64,000 bases of DNA from Antilocapra americana (lineage: Eukaryota > Chordata > Mammalia > Artiodactyla > Antilocapridae), in assembly GCA_007570785.1 (NCBI GenBank), contig ML664152.1:7851269-7915268 (forward strand). The letters are read 5' to 3'. Under the pieces are notes generated by a model. The model did no database searches and was not told the DNA's origin. It saw only the letters and a list, made by a program, of their open reading frames with translations. The position numbers and the translations under genes were made by a program. Positions 45,375-57,384 of this stretch are shown piece after piece. Position 1 is the first letter of the stretch; every line of letters starts with the position of its first letter.

Positions 45375-46640
45375 ATTGCAGATGCAGAAACTACAACCTG
45401 GGAAATGGAGCTACTTGGCCTCGACCAGCATAGTCAGTGGAAGAGCCAGGCTTGGATACAGCTTGTCTGGTTGGCACCATTACTTGCATAGGCAGATGTG
45501 TGCTTTGCTTTGCTTCTTGCAGAGGATGTCCCTGCCAAGTTCCTGTCCCAAGGCTGCCCCTGTTACGTTTGGAGACCACAAGAGTATAGAAGAAGGTGGG
45601 GGGGAACCTGTTTTTCGTACCTCTGTTTCTGTGCCTGATACCTGCCTCCCTGTTCCTGGGCTGCACACTGGGGTGTTCAGTTAGTGCTTTGGCCTTGCTG
45701 ACAAACACTCACCAGGGATACCTTCATCACTCCTCTTCTTTCATTTGGGAAAATGAAGCAATGCAGGGTTTTACCACATGCATAAAAAGTGGCTGCCCAA
45801 CCCCCACCACATGTTATAAAATTAAACCCAACACATTTACATAATGTTTTAGGATAATCTATTATACTACAGTACAGTTTTCTAAAATCCACAATTATTA
45901 CAATATGAAATGTGTAGTTTGTTTTGAAATAGAGTAGGTGAGCCATAAATTATTAATTTCTCTCAATATAACAAGCCTGAAAATAATTAAGATCTTACAT
46001 TTCCCCTGATCATTATGATGCTGCTTGGGATATTTCTAGCCTTAGATGTTTATTTTGCATTAAAGATAATATTTGTTATCAAGTACAGCTCTGGGGTTCT
46101 CCCCCTCAGAATCCTCTTATTGACTCTTATTGAAAGTTAAATAAGAAGTGCATTTCTTAGATCTTAGACTTATGACTCCTTGGAGACCATGGATTTCCAA
46201 AGAAGAATGGTGGAGATGCTGTCTAGAAAAAAATGTTCACTTGATTCCTGTAGTATTCAGTATAGATTGAATGAAACCTTTTTCTCTGCATTCTAAAAGC
46301 ATTTACCATTTGTATAGTTTAAATAATTAATATTTATTATAAAAATTTACAAAAGACAAAAGCACACAAAGAAAATAAATTTATCCCCTTAACCGCACCT
46401 TATAGGCACACCGGGGTTAACATTTTTAGTGTGTGTTCTTCCTGTCAGAGATAGACAACAGACACTAATATATAGCTTGCCATGAGGGAGAAGGTGTGGC
46501 TACACATGTAGAGTTTTCTTTTCAAAAAATGGAATCATACAATAAGTTTGCAACTAGATTTTCGTGTGTTTTCTCTTGCCTACATGTAGCGAGAACATTT
46601 TTCCCCATTTACCACCCAGAGAAGTAAATCTCTCTTGTTC
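45375..46640. other. NEK11: NEK11 intron upstream of the 46647 exon
   Basis: About 1.27 kb. No exon except the one that follows. An old L1-like 3' end may lie at about 46330-46610 (AAAAAATGGAATCATACAAT), not assigned firmly. Open frames at 45391-45946 overlap on both strands and are not recognised. Confidence 0.45.
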
Positions 46641-46646
46641 TGACAG

Positions 46647-46707
46647 GACAGTGATATTGAAGCTCTGGCCCGGTGTTTGGAGCACGCGCTGGGCTGCACC
46701 ACTCTAG
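46647..46707 (+). CDS. NEK11: NEK11 internal coding exon (DSDIEAL segment)
   Basis: A 61-nt exon between the acceptor TCTTGTTCTGACAG and a strong donor, CTAG before GTGAGT. It begins in phase 0, matching the end of the 23377-23540 exon, and ends in phase 1. The peptide is DSDIEALARCLEHALGCTTL plus the first base (G) of a shared codon. It closely matches the human NEK11 tail as I remember it, where this segment directly follows the TNQQ end of the previous exon, at roughly residues 521-540. The predicted short helix lies in the C-terminal regulatory region. The downstream exon, carrying the last 105 or so residues in the long isoform, was not found before 64000. Confidence 0.9.
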
Positions 46708-46784
46708 GTGAGTAAGTCCCTTCAGATTCCAAAATATACCGATACCTACTGAATCTACTGGAATATCCAACAAGGAGAAAGCTT

Positions 46785-46860
46785 AGATATTTTGTCTAAC
46801 CTCCTCATTTGACAGATGAGGAGACAGGCCAACAGAGGTTGAATGTGTGGCCCCCGGGCC
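46785..46860 (-). repeat. MIR fragment
   Basis: CTCATTTGACAGATGAGGAG followed by ACAGGCCAACAGAGGTTGAA: short inverted MIR core. Confidence 0.5.
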
Positions 46861-46861
46861 A

Positions 46862-48840
46862 GGAAAAGCAAAGAAGAATTGTTTATCCTTGTTGTTCAGT
46901 GACCCTGGGTGTCCAAGGATGAAATCGTTACATTCAGTGGTCCGCTGTGATCCAGTGGTGGTCTGGGAGGATGTAATCATAGGTTTTACAGGTTTTTCTG
47001 GGAGAAGGCTCTTCCTACGTCACCGGTCCTGCAGAAACACTACGCTCATTCAAGCTGAAAGTATCATCATTCTGAAGGTCAGCCAGTTACTGGAAGAGAT
47101 TTGATCTGAAAAACAGAGCTACAATTTCTTTAGCATTGTTGGTCTTGATGAATGGGATTGCTGTGCTTCAAAGATAAGACCCTATTTCTTATTTTCTTCC
47201 TTTTTTAATCCAACAAACCCAGATGGGATCACTTCCAGCACTGATGATAAATTGTCACCTGACAGAAATAGAATATCAGAGGATACAGTCTGTCATCTGC
47301 AGGTTTCACTTCCCCATATGGAACCTGCCCTGGATGGAAGTGCCTTCAGCCCTGAGGACCACTCACATTCACTGTACCAGGCCTTGTGTGTGGGGGCTTG
47401 AGGGGCCCCAGGTTTTGATATTCACAAGGGCTCAGTCCCTCAGGAATGCCAAGGGATAACTTTATTTTTATAGGTCCTGGGTGAAAAAGGGTGAGATCTT
47501 TTTCTTTGAAACTTGATGGTGAATTTTTATTTTAAATTTTTTAAGTGTGTGAACAAAAGCAGTCCATTCAAAGGGAATCATAGGAATAAAGATGAAGTTT
47601 TCATGCGTGCTAGCATTCACCAATATTTTGTTAGGAGTGTATGCACAATTTATAGCCTTTTTCTAGCTTCTTCCACATCTGTATGTGAGAAGCCTCACTC
47701 AGAACACAGCTCCCTGATCTTTCCTTCTGGTCATCATCCTGTGACCTGTTTAGTCCATCAGTAACGCTATGAGGAGCATTTATCCCAAGTTTCAAATTAG
47801 CAGGCCAGGAAGGCTGTCCTTTGGCAAAGCACTCTCCCTCTCTCTGGACCTCAGTTAGACTAGCTCAGTAATTTTCAAATTGGGTTCCTTGGGGATCTGC
47901 AGAAGCTAGCAAGGTGGGAGAGGGACCCTGAGAAGCACAGAGACAGAAGCCCTGTCTAACATAGAGCTTGGTGCAGAAGAGGCCCTTAACAAATATTTTT
48001 AAATATTTTAAGAGAAATTAGATGCAGACTCTGCTCCTTTCCCAGCTTCAACCAAAACAGCTTCACTCTTATCTGTTTTATAAATTAGATTTCAACATAA
48101 GATTGTGTCTTAAAAAAAGATTCCACTGCAAAAAATAAAATGCTGGATTGGATAGATGATATCTAAATTCCCTTCAAGACTGTATGATTTTATAAGTGAG
48201 CATGAGAACTTGGAATAAAAATACATATTCATCTCTGCCGGGAGTGCCATTGAAGTAACAGTGATGGAATAAAGCTGATATAAATCTTCAGGAACAAAGG
48301 GAACCAGAGAAGAGGAGGGAGCAGGTGAGGGCGGGTAGTGACTTTGAGAAGACAGAGAGCAGATAGGTGAGTGGTGAGTGATCTAGGAACAGAGAAAGGT
48401 GAAAGCTAAATTCCTAAGTGTGTGTGGGAAGGCAGACAGGGAGGAATGGCCTGACAGACACAGACATGAGGGGCAGCAAGCCTCAGGAACACCTGTCTGG
48501 GGAGGTACTAGTTGCAGAGGAGAGTTTGATGGCTTTCTGGATTCCAGGAGCTTCTTTGCATTCATTACACAGGAGCTGTGAAGACATCCCCTCATGTGGT
48601 CTCATTGGACATCAGATTGCTTGGGTATATAGTAGTTGCTTTGCTGTGACTGCACTTTGGGAAATTTGTCAACTACAGTCATAGTTAGAGCTTATGAATG
48701 GTCATGGTTTTTGATATATATATCTGAACGTTAACAGGATCCAAGGGGCAATAGAAACTTTGGTATGTCAGACTATAAGCCCTGTCACTTAAACAGGAAC
48801 CCTCCGTGACTGGCATTAAATGCAGTTGTGTGGTAGTTTG
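46862..48840. other. Single-copy intron
   Basis: About 2 kb downstream of the second NEK11 exon. No further exon, RNA gene or named repeat recognised. Short open frames (for example 47223-47459) show no family. Confidence 0.5.
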
Positions 48841-48849
48841 TTCCCTAGT

Positions 48850-49668
48850 TTTCAAACCATTGCATAATTGCACTCATCTCACATAATAGCAAAATAATGC
48901 TCAAAGTTCTCCAAGCTAGGCTTCTACAGTAATTCAATTAAGAACTTCCTGACATTCAAGCTGGATTTAGAAAAGGCAGAAGAACCAGAGATTAAGTTGC
49001 CAACATCCGTTGGATCATAGAGAAAGCAAAAGAGTTCCAGAAAAACATCTGCTTTATTGACTACGCCAAAGTCTTTGACTGTGTGGATCACATCAAGCTG
49101 TGGAAAATTCAAGAGATGGGAATACCAGACCACCTGACCTGCCTCTTGAGAAATCTGTATGCAGGTCAGGAAGCAACAGTTAGAACCAGACTTGGAACAA
49201 CAGACTAGTTCAAAATCGGGAAAGGAGTATGTCATGGCTGTATATTGTCACCCTGCTTATTTAACTTATATACAGAGGACATCATGAGAAATATGAGGCT
49301 GGATGAAGCACAAGCTGGAATCAAGATTTCTGGGAGAAATATCAATAACCTTAGATATGCAGACAACACCACCCTTATGGCAGAAAGCAAAGAAGAACTA
49401 AAGAGCCTCTTGATGAAAGTGAAAGAGGAGAGTGAAAAAGTTCGCTTAAAACTCAACATTCAAAAGATGAAGATCATGGCATCTGGTCCCATCAATTCAT
49501 GGCACATAGATGGGAAAACAATGGAAACAGTGAGAGACTTTATTTTGGGGGGCTCCCAAATCACTGCAGATGGTGACTGCAGCCATGAATTTAAAAGACA
49601 CTCCTTGGAAGAAAAGTTATGATCAACCCAGCAGCATATTTAAAAGCAGAGACATTACTTTGCCAACG
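48850..49668 (+). mobile_element. BovB LINE copy A (RT region), 3' end missing
   Basis: From CATTGCATAATTGCACTCAT through AGFRKGRRTRD-like text, LRNLYAGQEATVRTRLGTTD, then the open stretch 49245-49622 (MSPCLFNLYTEDIMRNMRLD, NNLRYADNTTLMAES with the catalytic YADD changed to YADN, FILGGSQITADGDCSHEFKR). It stops at GACATTACTTTGCCAACGAA where copy B starts. Confidence 0.88.
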
Positions 49669-50980
49669 AAGGCAATGAAGAATGCTCAAACTACCGCACA
49701 ATTGCACTCATTTCACATGCTAGTAAAGTAATGCTCAAAATTCTCCAAGCCAGGCTTCAGCAATACATGAACCGTGAACTTCCAGATGTTCAAGCTGGTT
49801 TTAGAAAAGGCAGAGGAACCAGAGATCAAATTGCCAACATCCGCTGCATTATCGAAAAAGCAAGAGAGTTCCAGAAAAAACATCTACTTCTGCTTTATTG
49901 AGTATGCCAAAGCCTTTGACTGTGTAGATCACAATAAACTGTGGAAAATTCTGAAAGAGATGGGAATACCAGACCACCTAATCTGTCTCTTGAGAAACCT
50001 GTATGCAGGTCAGGAAGCAACAGTTAGAATTGGACATGAAACAACAGACTGGTTCCAAATAGGAAAAGGAGTACGTCAAGGCTGTGTATTGTCACCCTGT
50101 TTATTTAACTTATATGCAGAGTACATCATGAGAAACACTGGGCTGGAAGAAGCACAAGCTGGAATCAAGATTGCTGGGAGAAATATCAATAACCTCAGAT
50201 ATGCAGATGACACCACCCTTATGGCAGAAAGTGAAGAGGAACTAAAAGGCCTCTTGATGAAAGTGAAAGAGGAGAGTGAAAAAGTTGGCTTAAAGCTCAA
50301 TATTCAGAAAACTAAGATCATGGCATCTGGTCCCATCACTTCATGGGAAGTAAATGGGTAAACAGTGGAAATAGTGTCAGACTTTATTTTTTGGGGCTCC
50401 AGAATCACTGCAGATGGTGATTGCAGCCATGAAATCAAGACGCCTACTCCTTGGAAGGAAAGTTATGTCCAACCTGGATAGCATATTGAAAAGCAGAGAC
50501 ATTACTTTGCCAACAAAGGTCCATCTAATCAAGGCTATGGTTTTTCCAGTGGTCATGTATGGATGTGAGAGTTGGACAGTGAAAAAGGCTGAGCACCGAA
50601 TAATTGATGCTTTTGAACTGTGGTGTTGGAGAAGCCTCTTGAGAGTCCTTTGGACTGCAAGGAGATCCAACAAGTCCATCGTAGGGGAAATCAGTCCTGA
50701 CTGATTGGAAGGACTGATGTTGAAGCTGAAACTCCAATACTTTAGCCACCCGATGTGAAGAACTAACTCATTGGAAAATACTTTAATGCTGGGCAAGATT
50801 GAAGACTGGAGGAGAAGGGGATGACAGAGGATGAGATGGTTGGATGGCATCACTGACTCGATGGACATCAGTTTGAGCAAGCTCTGGGAGTTGGTGATGG
50901 ACAGGGAGGCCTGGTGTGCTGCAGTCCCTGGGGTCACAAAGAGTCAGACACAACTGAGCGACTGAACTGAACTGAACTGA
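49667..50980 (+). mobile_element. BovB LINE copy B (RT to 3' end)
   Basis: Starts GGCAATGAAGAATGCTCAAA in the region just upstream of where copy A starts. A 195-codon open stretch (49774-50361) carries FCFIEYAKAFDCVDHNKLWK, DWFQIGKGVRQGCVLSPCLF and NNLRYADDTTLMAESEEELK with YADD intact. Later parts include KSRDITLPTKVHLIKAMVFP and YGCESWTVKKAEHRIIDAFE. It ends GAGTCAGACACAACTGAGCG with a GAACT repeat tail near 50962-50978. Stops at about 50359 and elsewhere break it. Confidence 0.92.
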
Positions 50981-50984
50981 TGAT

Positions 50985-51395
50985 TGACACACTTCACTCA
51001 TAGGCAGCATCAGCCTATGCAATGGCAGTATCCAGTTGCCTGTTGAGCATGCCAGGTCTTAATTATCTTCCACAAACGTCTTCAAGAGCTTCTGCCAACC
51101 CTGGACAAGAGAGGAGGAACAACAGATGCAAATATCCTTCTGGGTCTTTGGATGAAAGGATGTTGTAACTGTTGCCCTGAAGATGGTGCTGGCAGCGGTT
51201 TACCCCAGAATGTTTGATTTCTATGTGAAACGGGCAGGGATGCCTCCCCTTCCTGTGTCACTGGAGAGTGGAGAGGGTGGATGAGAAAACATTTGTGGAG
51301 CTTCAAGGGATCCCCAATTAGAAGGTGGCGTTTTGAATCCCAGGTTCAGTATCTGAGTCTCCTGAATATACCACGGTCAGGTTACAGCCTTTAGA
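50985..51395. other. Single-copy intron
   Basis: About 410 bp with no recognised gene or repeat. Confidence 0.45.
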
Positions 51396-51397
51396 CC

Positions 51398-51550
51398 AGT
51401 AGTTCTCACACTTGAACAGGCATCTGAATCACTTAGAGGCCTTGGGGAGATGCAGGTGCACTGTGTGCCTTAGAATTTGTTTCTAACAAATTCCCAGGTG
51501 ATGCTGATATTATGCATCCAGACCATACTTTGAGAGGCATAGATTTAATG
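51398..51550 (+). mobile_element. MER5A-like DNA transposon
   Basis: CAGTAGTTCTCACACTTGAA, CATCTGAATCACTTAGAGGC, TTCCCAGGTGATGCTGATAT, ACCATACTTTGAGAGGCATA. Confidence 0.8.
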
Positions 51551-54500
51551 CCCTTAAGCCCTGAGATTCTTATCCTGCACATCCACCCTAGTTTATAATT
51601 CAAACAAAATGCTACTAAAACTAAAGAAATATATATGTCTCTTAAAATTACAGAGAACTTGATTATAAGCCAAAATGAAAATAGCTTCTTCTAGGAATTT
51701 TCTTCTTTTTAATAGTGATGTCAGTGTCTGCTGGGCTATCTGGCACTGGGTACAAGAGTTACTGAGCTTTGTTGGAACAAATATTGTATTTTTTCATCAT
51801 CCTCAGTGTCCATGTCAGACATTTAGGTGGGTTCGAGGCACTGTATGAAGATTCAGATGTTGAAACCTATTTGCAACATGGTCCCAGCCACCAAGTGTGG
51901 TCCTAGATAGACCAGCACAAAGCTTTGTAACAGTGTCACCCACTAGCTGCTGCTTTTACGCACGGAGGACATACCCTCCCAAATGGAGGCACCTTATTTC
52001 TGAAGCCCTAAATTCCCCTCAAATTTCCCCATGGAGTACAAGAAAGCAAGGCCAGTCATGAACAGAATGCTGAGGGATCTTAGGTAGAATTAGGTGAGGA
52101 AAGGAGAACAAAATACTTTTTAAGGAGCTAGGAGAGGCCAGAAATGCCTGGGTTGTCTGGGGGACAGGCAGAGATGCAGGCAATAGCTATTTCACTGAGG
52201 GCAGATGCTTCAAAACATGAAACTTCGATGGCTGAAATGTGCAACCTATCTCCCCACCCCTCCTTTCATCCCTATTGTGTTTATGACACACATATGATAA
52301 GCCAGGTATCACAGAGTGATGGAGAAAACAAGGTCCCTCCCTTGATGAGCTCCCAGTCTAGTCAGGGAGCAGGTAATTACAGGGCATTGTGAGGACGACC
52401 ACAGATACTGGGAACAAGGGAGGTGGACAGGAGGGGTCCGCTGGATATGCAGCTGGGGCAAAACTCTACAGAGGAGGAGGCAGCTTATGATTGCCTGGGT
52501 CCGTGAGGACAGGATAAGATCTTCCGCACACCAGTGTTTTCAGAGTCTGGCACATAGCCTGGCACACAGTAATTGGCAATAATCATTAGATGAAGGAATG
52601 GAAAGGTAAGTAGAGTGGCCAAGTGATCAAAAGGAGGACGTGTTCCCTAGAAAGGATCAAGCAGTAGAGGGCTGAGAAATATGAAACAACTGGGCGTATC
52701 CATGGAGCTGTCAAGAAGGCTGGTGCTGCTTCAGTGTAAAGTGTGAGGAAGGGGTCAGCAAATCCAGATGCACGGGACCAAGCCCATGGGGAACCTTGGT
52801 GCCAGGTTAAGGATCTTGAACTTTATCATGTGGACTAGGGTACCTCGGGTTCTTAAGCATGGTCAGAAAAAAATCAGCTTTAACAAACGATAAGGAGGAT
52901 GCTTTGAAAGAAGTGACTTGAGATGGGGGACTGATTATGGGCTCTCATTCCACAGACAACTCGTGGTGTTGCTATAGTAACTGTTCAGGCCCATCATTAG
53001 CCAGTAAAAGCCAAAGATGACCTCTGTTTTCCTTTAAAAAGGAAAATTCTGTCTCTGTGTTTCTTAGTAACCAGATTAGGAACCAAGGCAACAAATGAAG
53101 TTTAGCCCTTTTAACACCTGGGAAATTAGCTGTACTTCTATAGAGAAGTCATCAGCAGAATGATGCAAGTCGGATGAAGTATTTATAAAAAGGCTTGTTT
53201 TGCACCTCTAAGCAGGATGTTGTCACAGAAGTCATTAGAACACAAGAGATACTTCCAAACCTCTCTGCCCATTATGATTTCTTTAGCATGTTTACCTGTC
53301 TGATCAGTTTGGCTTTTTGAAATTTGTTACCCTTCAGTTCTTCCACTGAACGTTGGTAATTACTGTTTAATCTCCACTAAACAATATGACTTCTAGAGAC
53401 CAGAGAAGACATCAGGGCTTTGGAATCCCTTCAAAACTTCCTTTGCTTAAGCTCTTCAAACTCTAAGCTGTTAAATGTAGAGATGACTGACAGCTGTTTC
53501 ACCTTGCACTATTGTGCTTTTCACCTTGACTGAAAAGAATTTCATGTAATAATTAGAGTGATTTCAACATAGTGTCTTATCTTTGGTTACTGATACTTTG
53601 AAACCACTGCATTTGGAGGAGAGGAGGGATATTTTGGATTTAAAACCATTTGGATCATTTTGCTGTGCATGCACAAAACTTACCACTATCCCTTCTGTCT
53701 TTATAGATTTATACCTAATAAAAATGTAATAGTTTCTAGAAGTTCTTTGAAACTTGAAAGATTAAAACAGATTCAGATTTAGTGGCAATTTACAGAGAAC
53801 CTGCTATGTGTCTGCTTCCATGCCAGGCACATTCATTTGGCAGGGGTGTGGTGATGGGAAGGAGGTAGAGAAAGTCTTTGTAATTTAAATAAATTCCTAA
53901 AACAGTATTATTAATCACTCTTAGTAGCATCTTCTTAGCAAAGAACTTTCTGTATTTTCCTATTGTCTGGAAAAAAGTTCCAGGAATCAAGTTTACCTAG
54001 CTAAGAAAGAAACTCAGCAGTCGTCTCTTCCTTTATTACTTCACGTTAGGATTTCATCAAAGAATGGTAGTAGATGGCAATGATGTGTTAGGCCTGGGTC
54101 CTGCCATTAAAGGCTTAAGATTTCAGAGGAGAACCAAGACAAGGGCCTAAATAACTATGTGGCAAGAGAATAAGGATTCAGAAAGTGGGGGGATGGCTTT
54201 TAGTTGGGGGATGGAGCCACCAAGGATGTTTCAAGAAGGCAGCATCTGAGATTGTTCGTGATGTGAGGATAGATATGGCCTTGAAAAGATGGAGAGAAAG
54301 GCCCTGCAGCTGGAAAGGACAGGACAGGGAGAAACAGAGACAGGAACAAGTAGAGGAACAGGCTGACTGAGAATGGTGAGCAATTCAGATCATCACACTG
54401 GTGAGTCTGGCGTGAACTGTCTTGGTAGCTAATTTTTATTATTTTTCCTAAACAAAGTCTTTTCTTTGTAGAAGGTATTTATTAGGCTCTTTAATATCCC

Positions 54501-54690
54501 ATGCTCTTTTGTGTGGATATAGTCACTGCCATTGCACTTGACTTAGCGTTCAATGTATTAAGCTGAATTATTACAAAAATATTAATACCCCCTTTTCTAT
54601 CATATGTGTAGCAAAATTTCCCTAGTCTATTTTATGTCTATTAATTCTGTTTATTGTCTCTTTTGGATTTTTGGTGAGGGAACTTTTTAT
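51551..54690. other. NEK11: Long single-copy stretch of NEK11 intron
   Basis: More than 3 kb with few repeats. A MIR 3' end trace lies at about 52515-52610 (GTCTGGCACATAGCCTGGCA). L2-like traces lie at about 52265-52390 and 53775-53850 (ATTTACAGAGAACCTGCTAT). A diverged unnamed repeat lies near 52770-52920. 53000-53520 is unique and could be examined for conservation. No exon recognised. Confidence 0.5.
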
Positions 54691-54699
54691 TTTTTAAGT

Positions 54700-55440
54700 A
54701 GGCAAAGGTGACTTGAATTTTATATATTCTAGCTTTTCTGGGTTTTTTTTTTTTTAAGTTTTTCAGCTTAATTTTTTCAAATATTGTTGGTGTACAATTG
54801 ACCAAAACAATATAAGTATAATGTAAAAGTATTTCAGGTGTACAACATAGTGATTCAGTATTTTTATTTATTGCCTTCTTTTTTTATTGAAGTATAGTTG
54901 ATTTTAAATGTCATGTTAATTTCAGGTGCACAGCACAGTGATTTAGATTTCAAATTCTTTTCTTGGAGGCTATATTGAGTATAGTTCTCTGTGCTATTCA
55001 GTAGGTCCTTATTGGTTATCTATTTTATATATAGTAGTGTGTATGCGTTAATCTCAAATTCCTAATTCACTCCTCTTCCACTGTTTTTTAAGAGTGTTTT
55101 CTATATAGCCTCCTAAATTTCATTCTAGAATTGCTGTTGTCTTATTTTACACATTTGAGGTTTTTACACCAATAAAATCTATTTTTTCCATTTAAATTAT
55201 TTTTTGTATATTATTTATTTCTGCCTCTGTTTTTGGCCTACTGATCTAGCTTGTTAATCCTCTATTGATACTAGAGTGTTCTAATTACACTGCCTTTATG
55301 GAATGTTTTAATGTCTGATGAGACATTCATCTTTTAATTTTCATATTTTTTCAAATATTCCTATCTTCTGACATGTGTTTTCCCACATAAATTTTTAAGA
55401 TTTTTTTTGTCTGTCTCCAAAGGACATCTACAAAATGTAG
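54700..55440 (-). mobile_element. Old L1 3' sequence, A/T-rich
   Basis: Two overlapping L1-type 3' end traces: TGTTGGTGTACAATTGACCA with TCAGGTGTACAACATAGTGA (about 54780-54860), and TATTGAAGTATAGTTGATTT with CAGGTGCACAGCACAGTGAT (about 54885-54950). CTCTGTGCTATTCAGTAGGT follows. 55100-55440 is A/T-rich and only tentatively part of the same element. Confidence 0.6.
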
Positions 55441-55539
55441 ATGTATGTTAAGGTCTTTACAAAAACTTAGCAACACAGTTCTACAGCAAACGCAAAACAG
55501 AAACATTCTTCATATATTAGTTTCTTATCCTGACCCTCT

Positions 55540-55965
55540 GTAAAAACTTGGTGCTTAAACTGTGGCTGCATTAACAACTACTCAGAAACACACTGGCAGA
55601 AAACAGCAAGAGTCCTCTGTACCTCTCGTGGTTTCTGTGGGTCATGAATCCAGGGGCCGCTTGGCTGTGGAGTGCTGGTTCAGGGTCTTCCTCGAGGCTG
55701 TAGTCAGATGTCCTTAGGGCACTGATCATGGGAAGATTTGACTGGAGCTGGAGGACACCTCTTGGCAACTCACTCACTCACTCACACTGCAAGTTGCCTG
55801 GGCCTCAGCTCCCCTCCACATGCGGCTCGTTAGGCAGCTGGAGCATCCTCAAGGCTACAAATGATGGTCGGGGAGCAAGGCTGCCAGGCTGCCCCTGGCT
55901 GGGGCCCCAGCCCTGTCTGGATGGCCTCCTCAAGCTTCACTCCTCCTCCCTGCAACTTCTAATAG
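55540..55965 (-). mobile_element. MaLR-type LTR fragment
   Basis: AAACTGTGGCTGCATTAACA, GTGGTTTCTGTGGGTCATGA, TTGACTGGAGCTGGAGGACA and GCCTGGGCCTCAGCTCCCCT resemble a reverse-oriented MaLR LTR. The identification is from memory of the consensus style and should be checked. Confidence 0.45.
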
Positions 55966-56248
55966 TAAGTCTGGGGAGCACCTCAGAGGCTGGCCGTGTG
56001 CCTGCTCCCTGATGGCACAGAGGCTGGGAAGTGACCTTCTGGCATTGATAGCTGCTTTTGTGGGTGCTGGACTCTGTCTCCCGAAGAAGAGGATTCTCCT
56101 CCGCAGGCAGGGGGAATGTGAAGTCTAGAGTAATAATGACTGTGTACTGCAGTAGTGATAAGGATAGACCTTAAAAGTGCCTAGGTAAGTGGAGGAGAGA
56201 TGGCCCGGGCAGTGTCCTGGGGACACAGCCCCTCTTTTGTCTTTCCAG

Positions 56249-56353
56249 GAGTGGGTGATCAGCAGCGGGGGAGGCGGGGTATTCTGTGCTGCCGACTGCA
56301 GAGGAAGCCCTTTGCTTCAGCAGCAGTTGGCAGGATTGATGCCGTATGGGAAG
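56249..56353 (+). other. Candidate cassette exon in the NEK11 downstream intron
   Basis: A 105-nt block with the acceptor CTCTTTTGTCTTTCCAG and the donor GGGAAG before GTAAGA, both close to consensus. Entered from the 46647-46707 exon (phase 1), it reads open with no stop and leaves again in phase 1, so insertion would add 35 residues without shifting the frame (part: VGDQQRGRRGILCCRLQRK). If the donor is not used, the same frame stops at 56380-56382 and could form an alternative C-terminus, with AATAAA at 56765. The sequence matches nothing I remember of NEK11, and a second frame is also open, so it may be a chance exon or part of a noncoding transcript. Confidence 0.25.
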
Positions 56354-56764
56354 GTAAGAAGCTGTCCAGTGTGCTCTCCTGAATAGACGCCAACAGCAGT
56401 GCCAGCTGGAATACCTACCTGCAGAGGCGGAAAACCTGGTCCTGAATCTGCTCAGCTGAGTCTCCAGCTGAGACTTGAATCCCACACCATCAGATTAGAA
56501 GAGGTGAAAGGGACACGGCCTCTTGTCGTCTATCTTGGCCCCAGAAGAGGCTCAGCGATGCTCCTGGCTGTGTGTGCATGCAGCACAGATGGCCCTCGAA
56601 GTGCCTGCAGAGAGAGGTGGGTGGTAGAGGCCCAGCGAATGACAAGTCGCCTGGCCATTTGGACTTTAGACACAGCTCACTCTCGAAGGGGCAGCGTCAA
56701 GCTATTCTATCAGCAGTGATTATGCACCAGACCAGGGACTTTTTGAGGCCACTCTGCTTGGGCC

Positions 56765-56770
56765 AATAAA
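56765..56770 (+). promoter_or_regulatory. Possible polyadenylation signal AATAAA
   Basis: A canonical hexamer in non-repeat sequence about 380 nt after the stop at 56382, with GTGTC-rich text just downstream. It would fit a short alternative terminal exon, but such hexamers also arise by chance. Confidence 0.2.
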
Positions 56771-57029
56771 GCTGTGTCACTGACAGAAGACTGTCCACCC
56801 CTTTTTCAGGGTAGAGGATATCTTATCCAGTTCATTTAAAAGCTCTGTTAGTTTATTTGTGAAAAGTTGGAAATGTAAGCCTGCATTACAAGTGATGACA
56901 CATCTACCAAGTATTTTCTGACATAAACCACCACAGAGCTCACAGGACAATATCAGACACATTTCATGTTTTCAGGGAAGTTCTGGGTTTATCGTTATCT
57001 CCAGACCAAATGACTAGAACTCCAGGCAG

Positions 57030-57185
57030 GAAGTGATGAACTCTGCATGAGAACCTGATCTCTGGGTACCACCTCTAGAGATTCTGATTCGATAGGTTTG
57101 TGTGGGCCCCAGAAATCTGCATCTCTAACGTTTTACCACATGATACTGATGCTGCTGGTTCAGAGACTTTGAGAACCACTGGACT
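57030..57185 (+). mobile_element. MER5A-like DNA transposon
   Basis: GAACCTGATCTCTGGGTACC, GATTCTGATTCGATAGGTTT, CTGATGCTGCTGGTTCAGAG, ending TTTGAGAACCACTGG. Confidence 0.8.
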
Positions 57186-57384
57186 CTCACTTCCAGCTAA
57201 GGCTTTATAAAGAAAATGCTTATATTCGATTTTTAGATTTTCATAAATTGAATCAAGTTTTTACTAAAGGTGCCTCACATTGCATCTTTAATGTATTTGT
57301 AACCCCCTTGAAAACAGTGTTAATTACAACCTAGAATAAGTTTGGCTTTCAACATCTAGGTTAAACTAACCTGAAAGATTAAAA

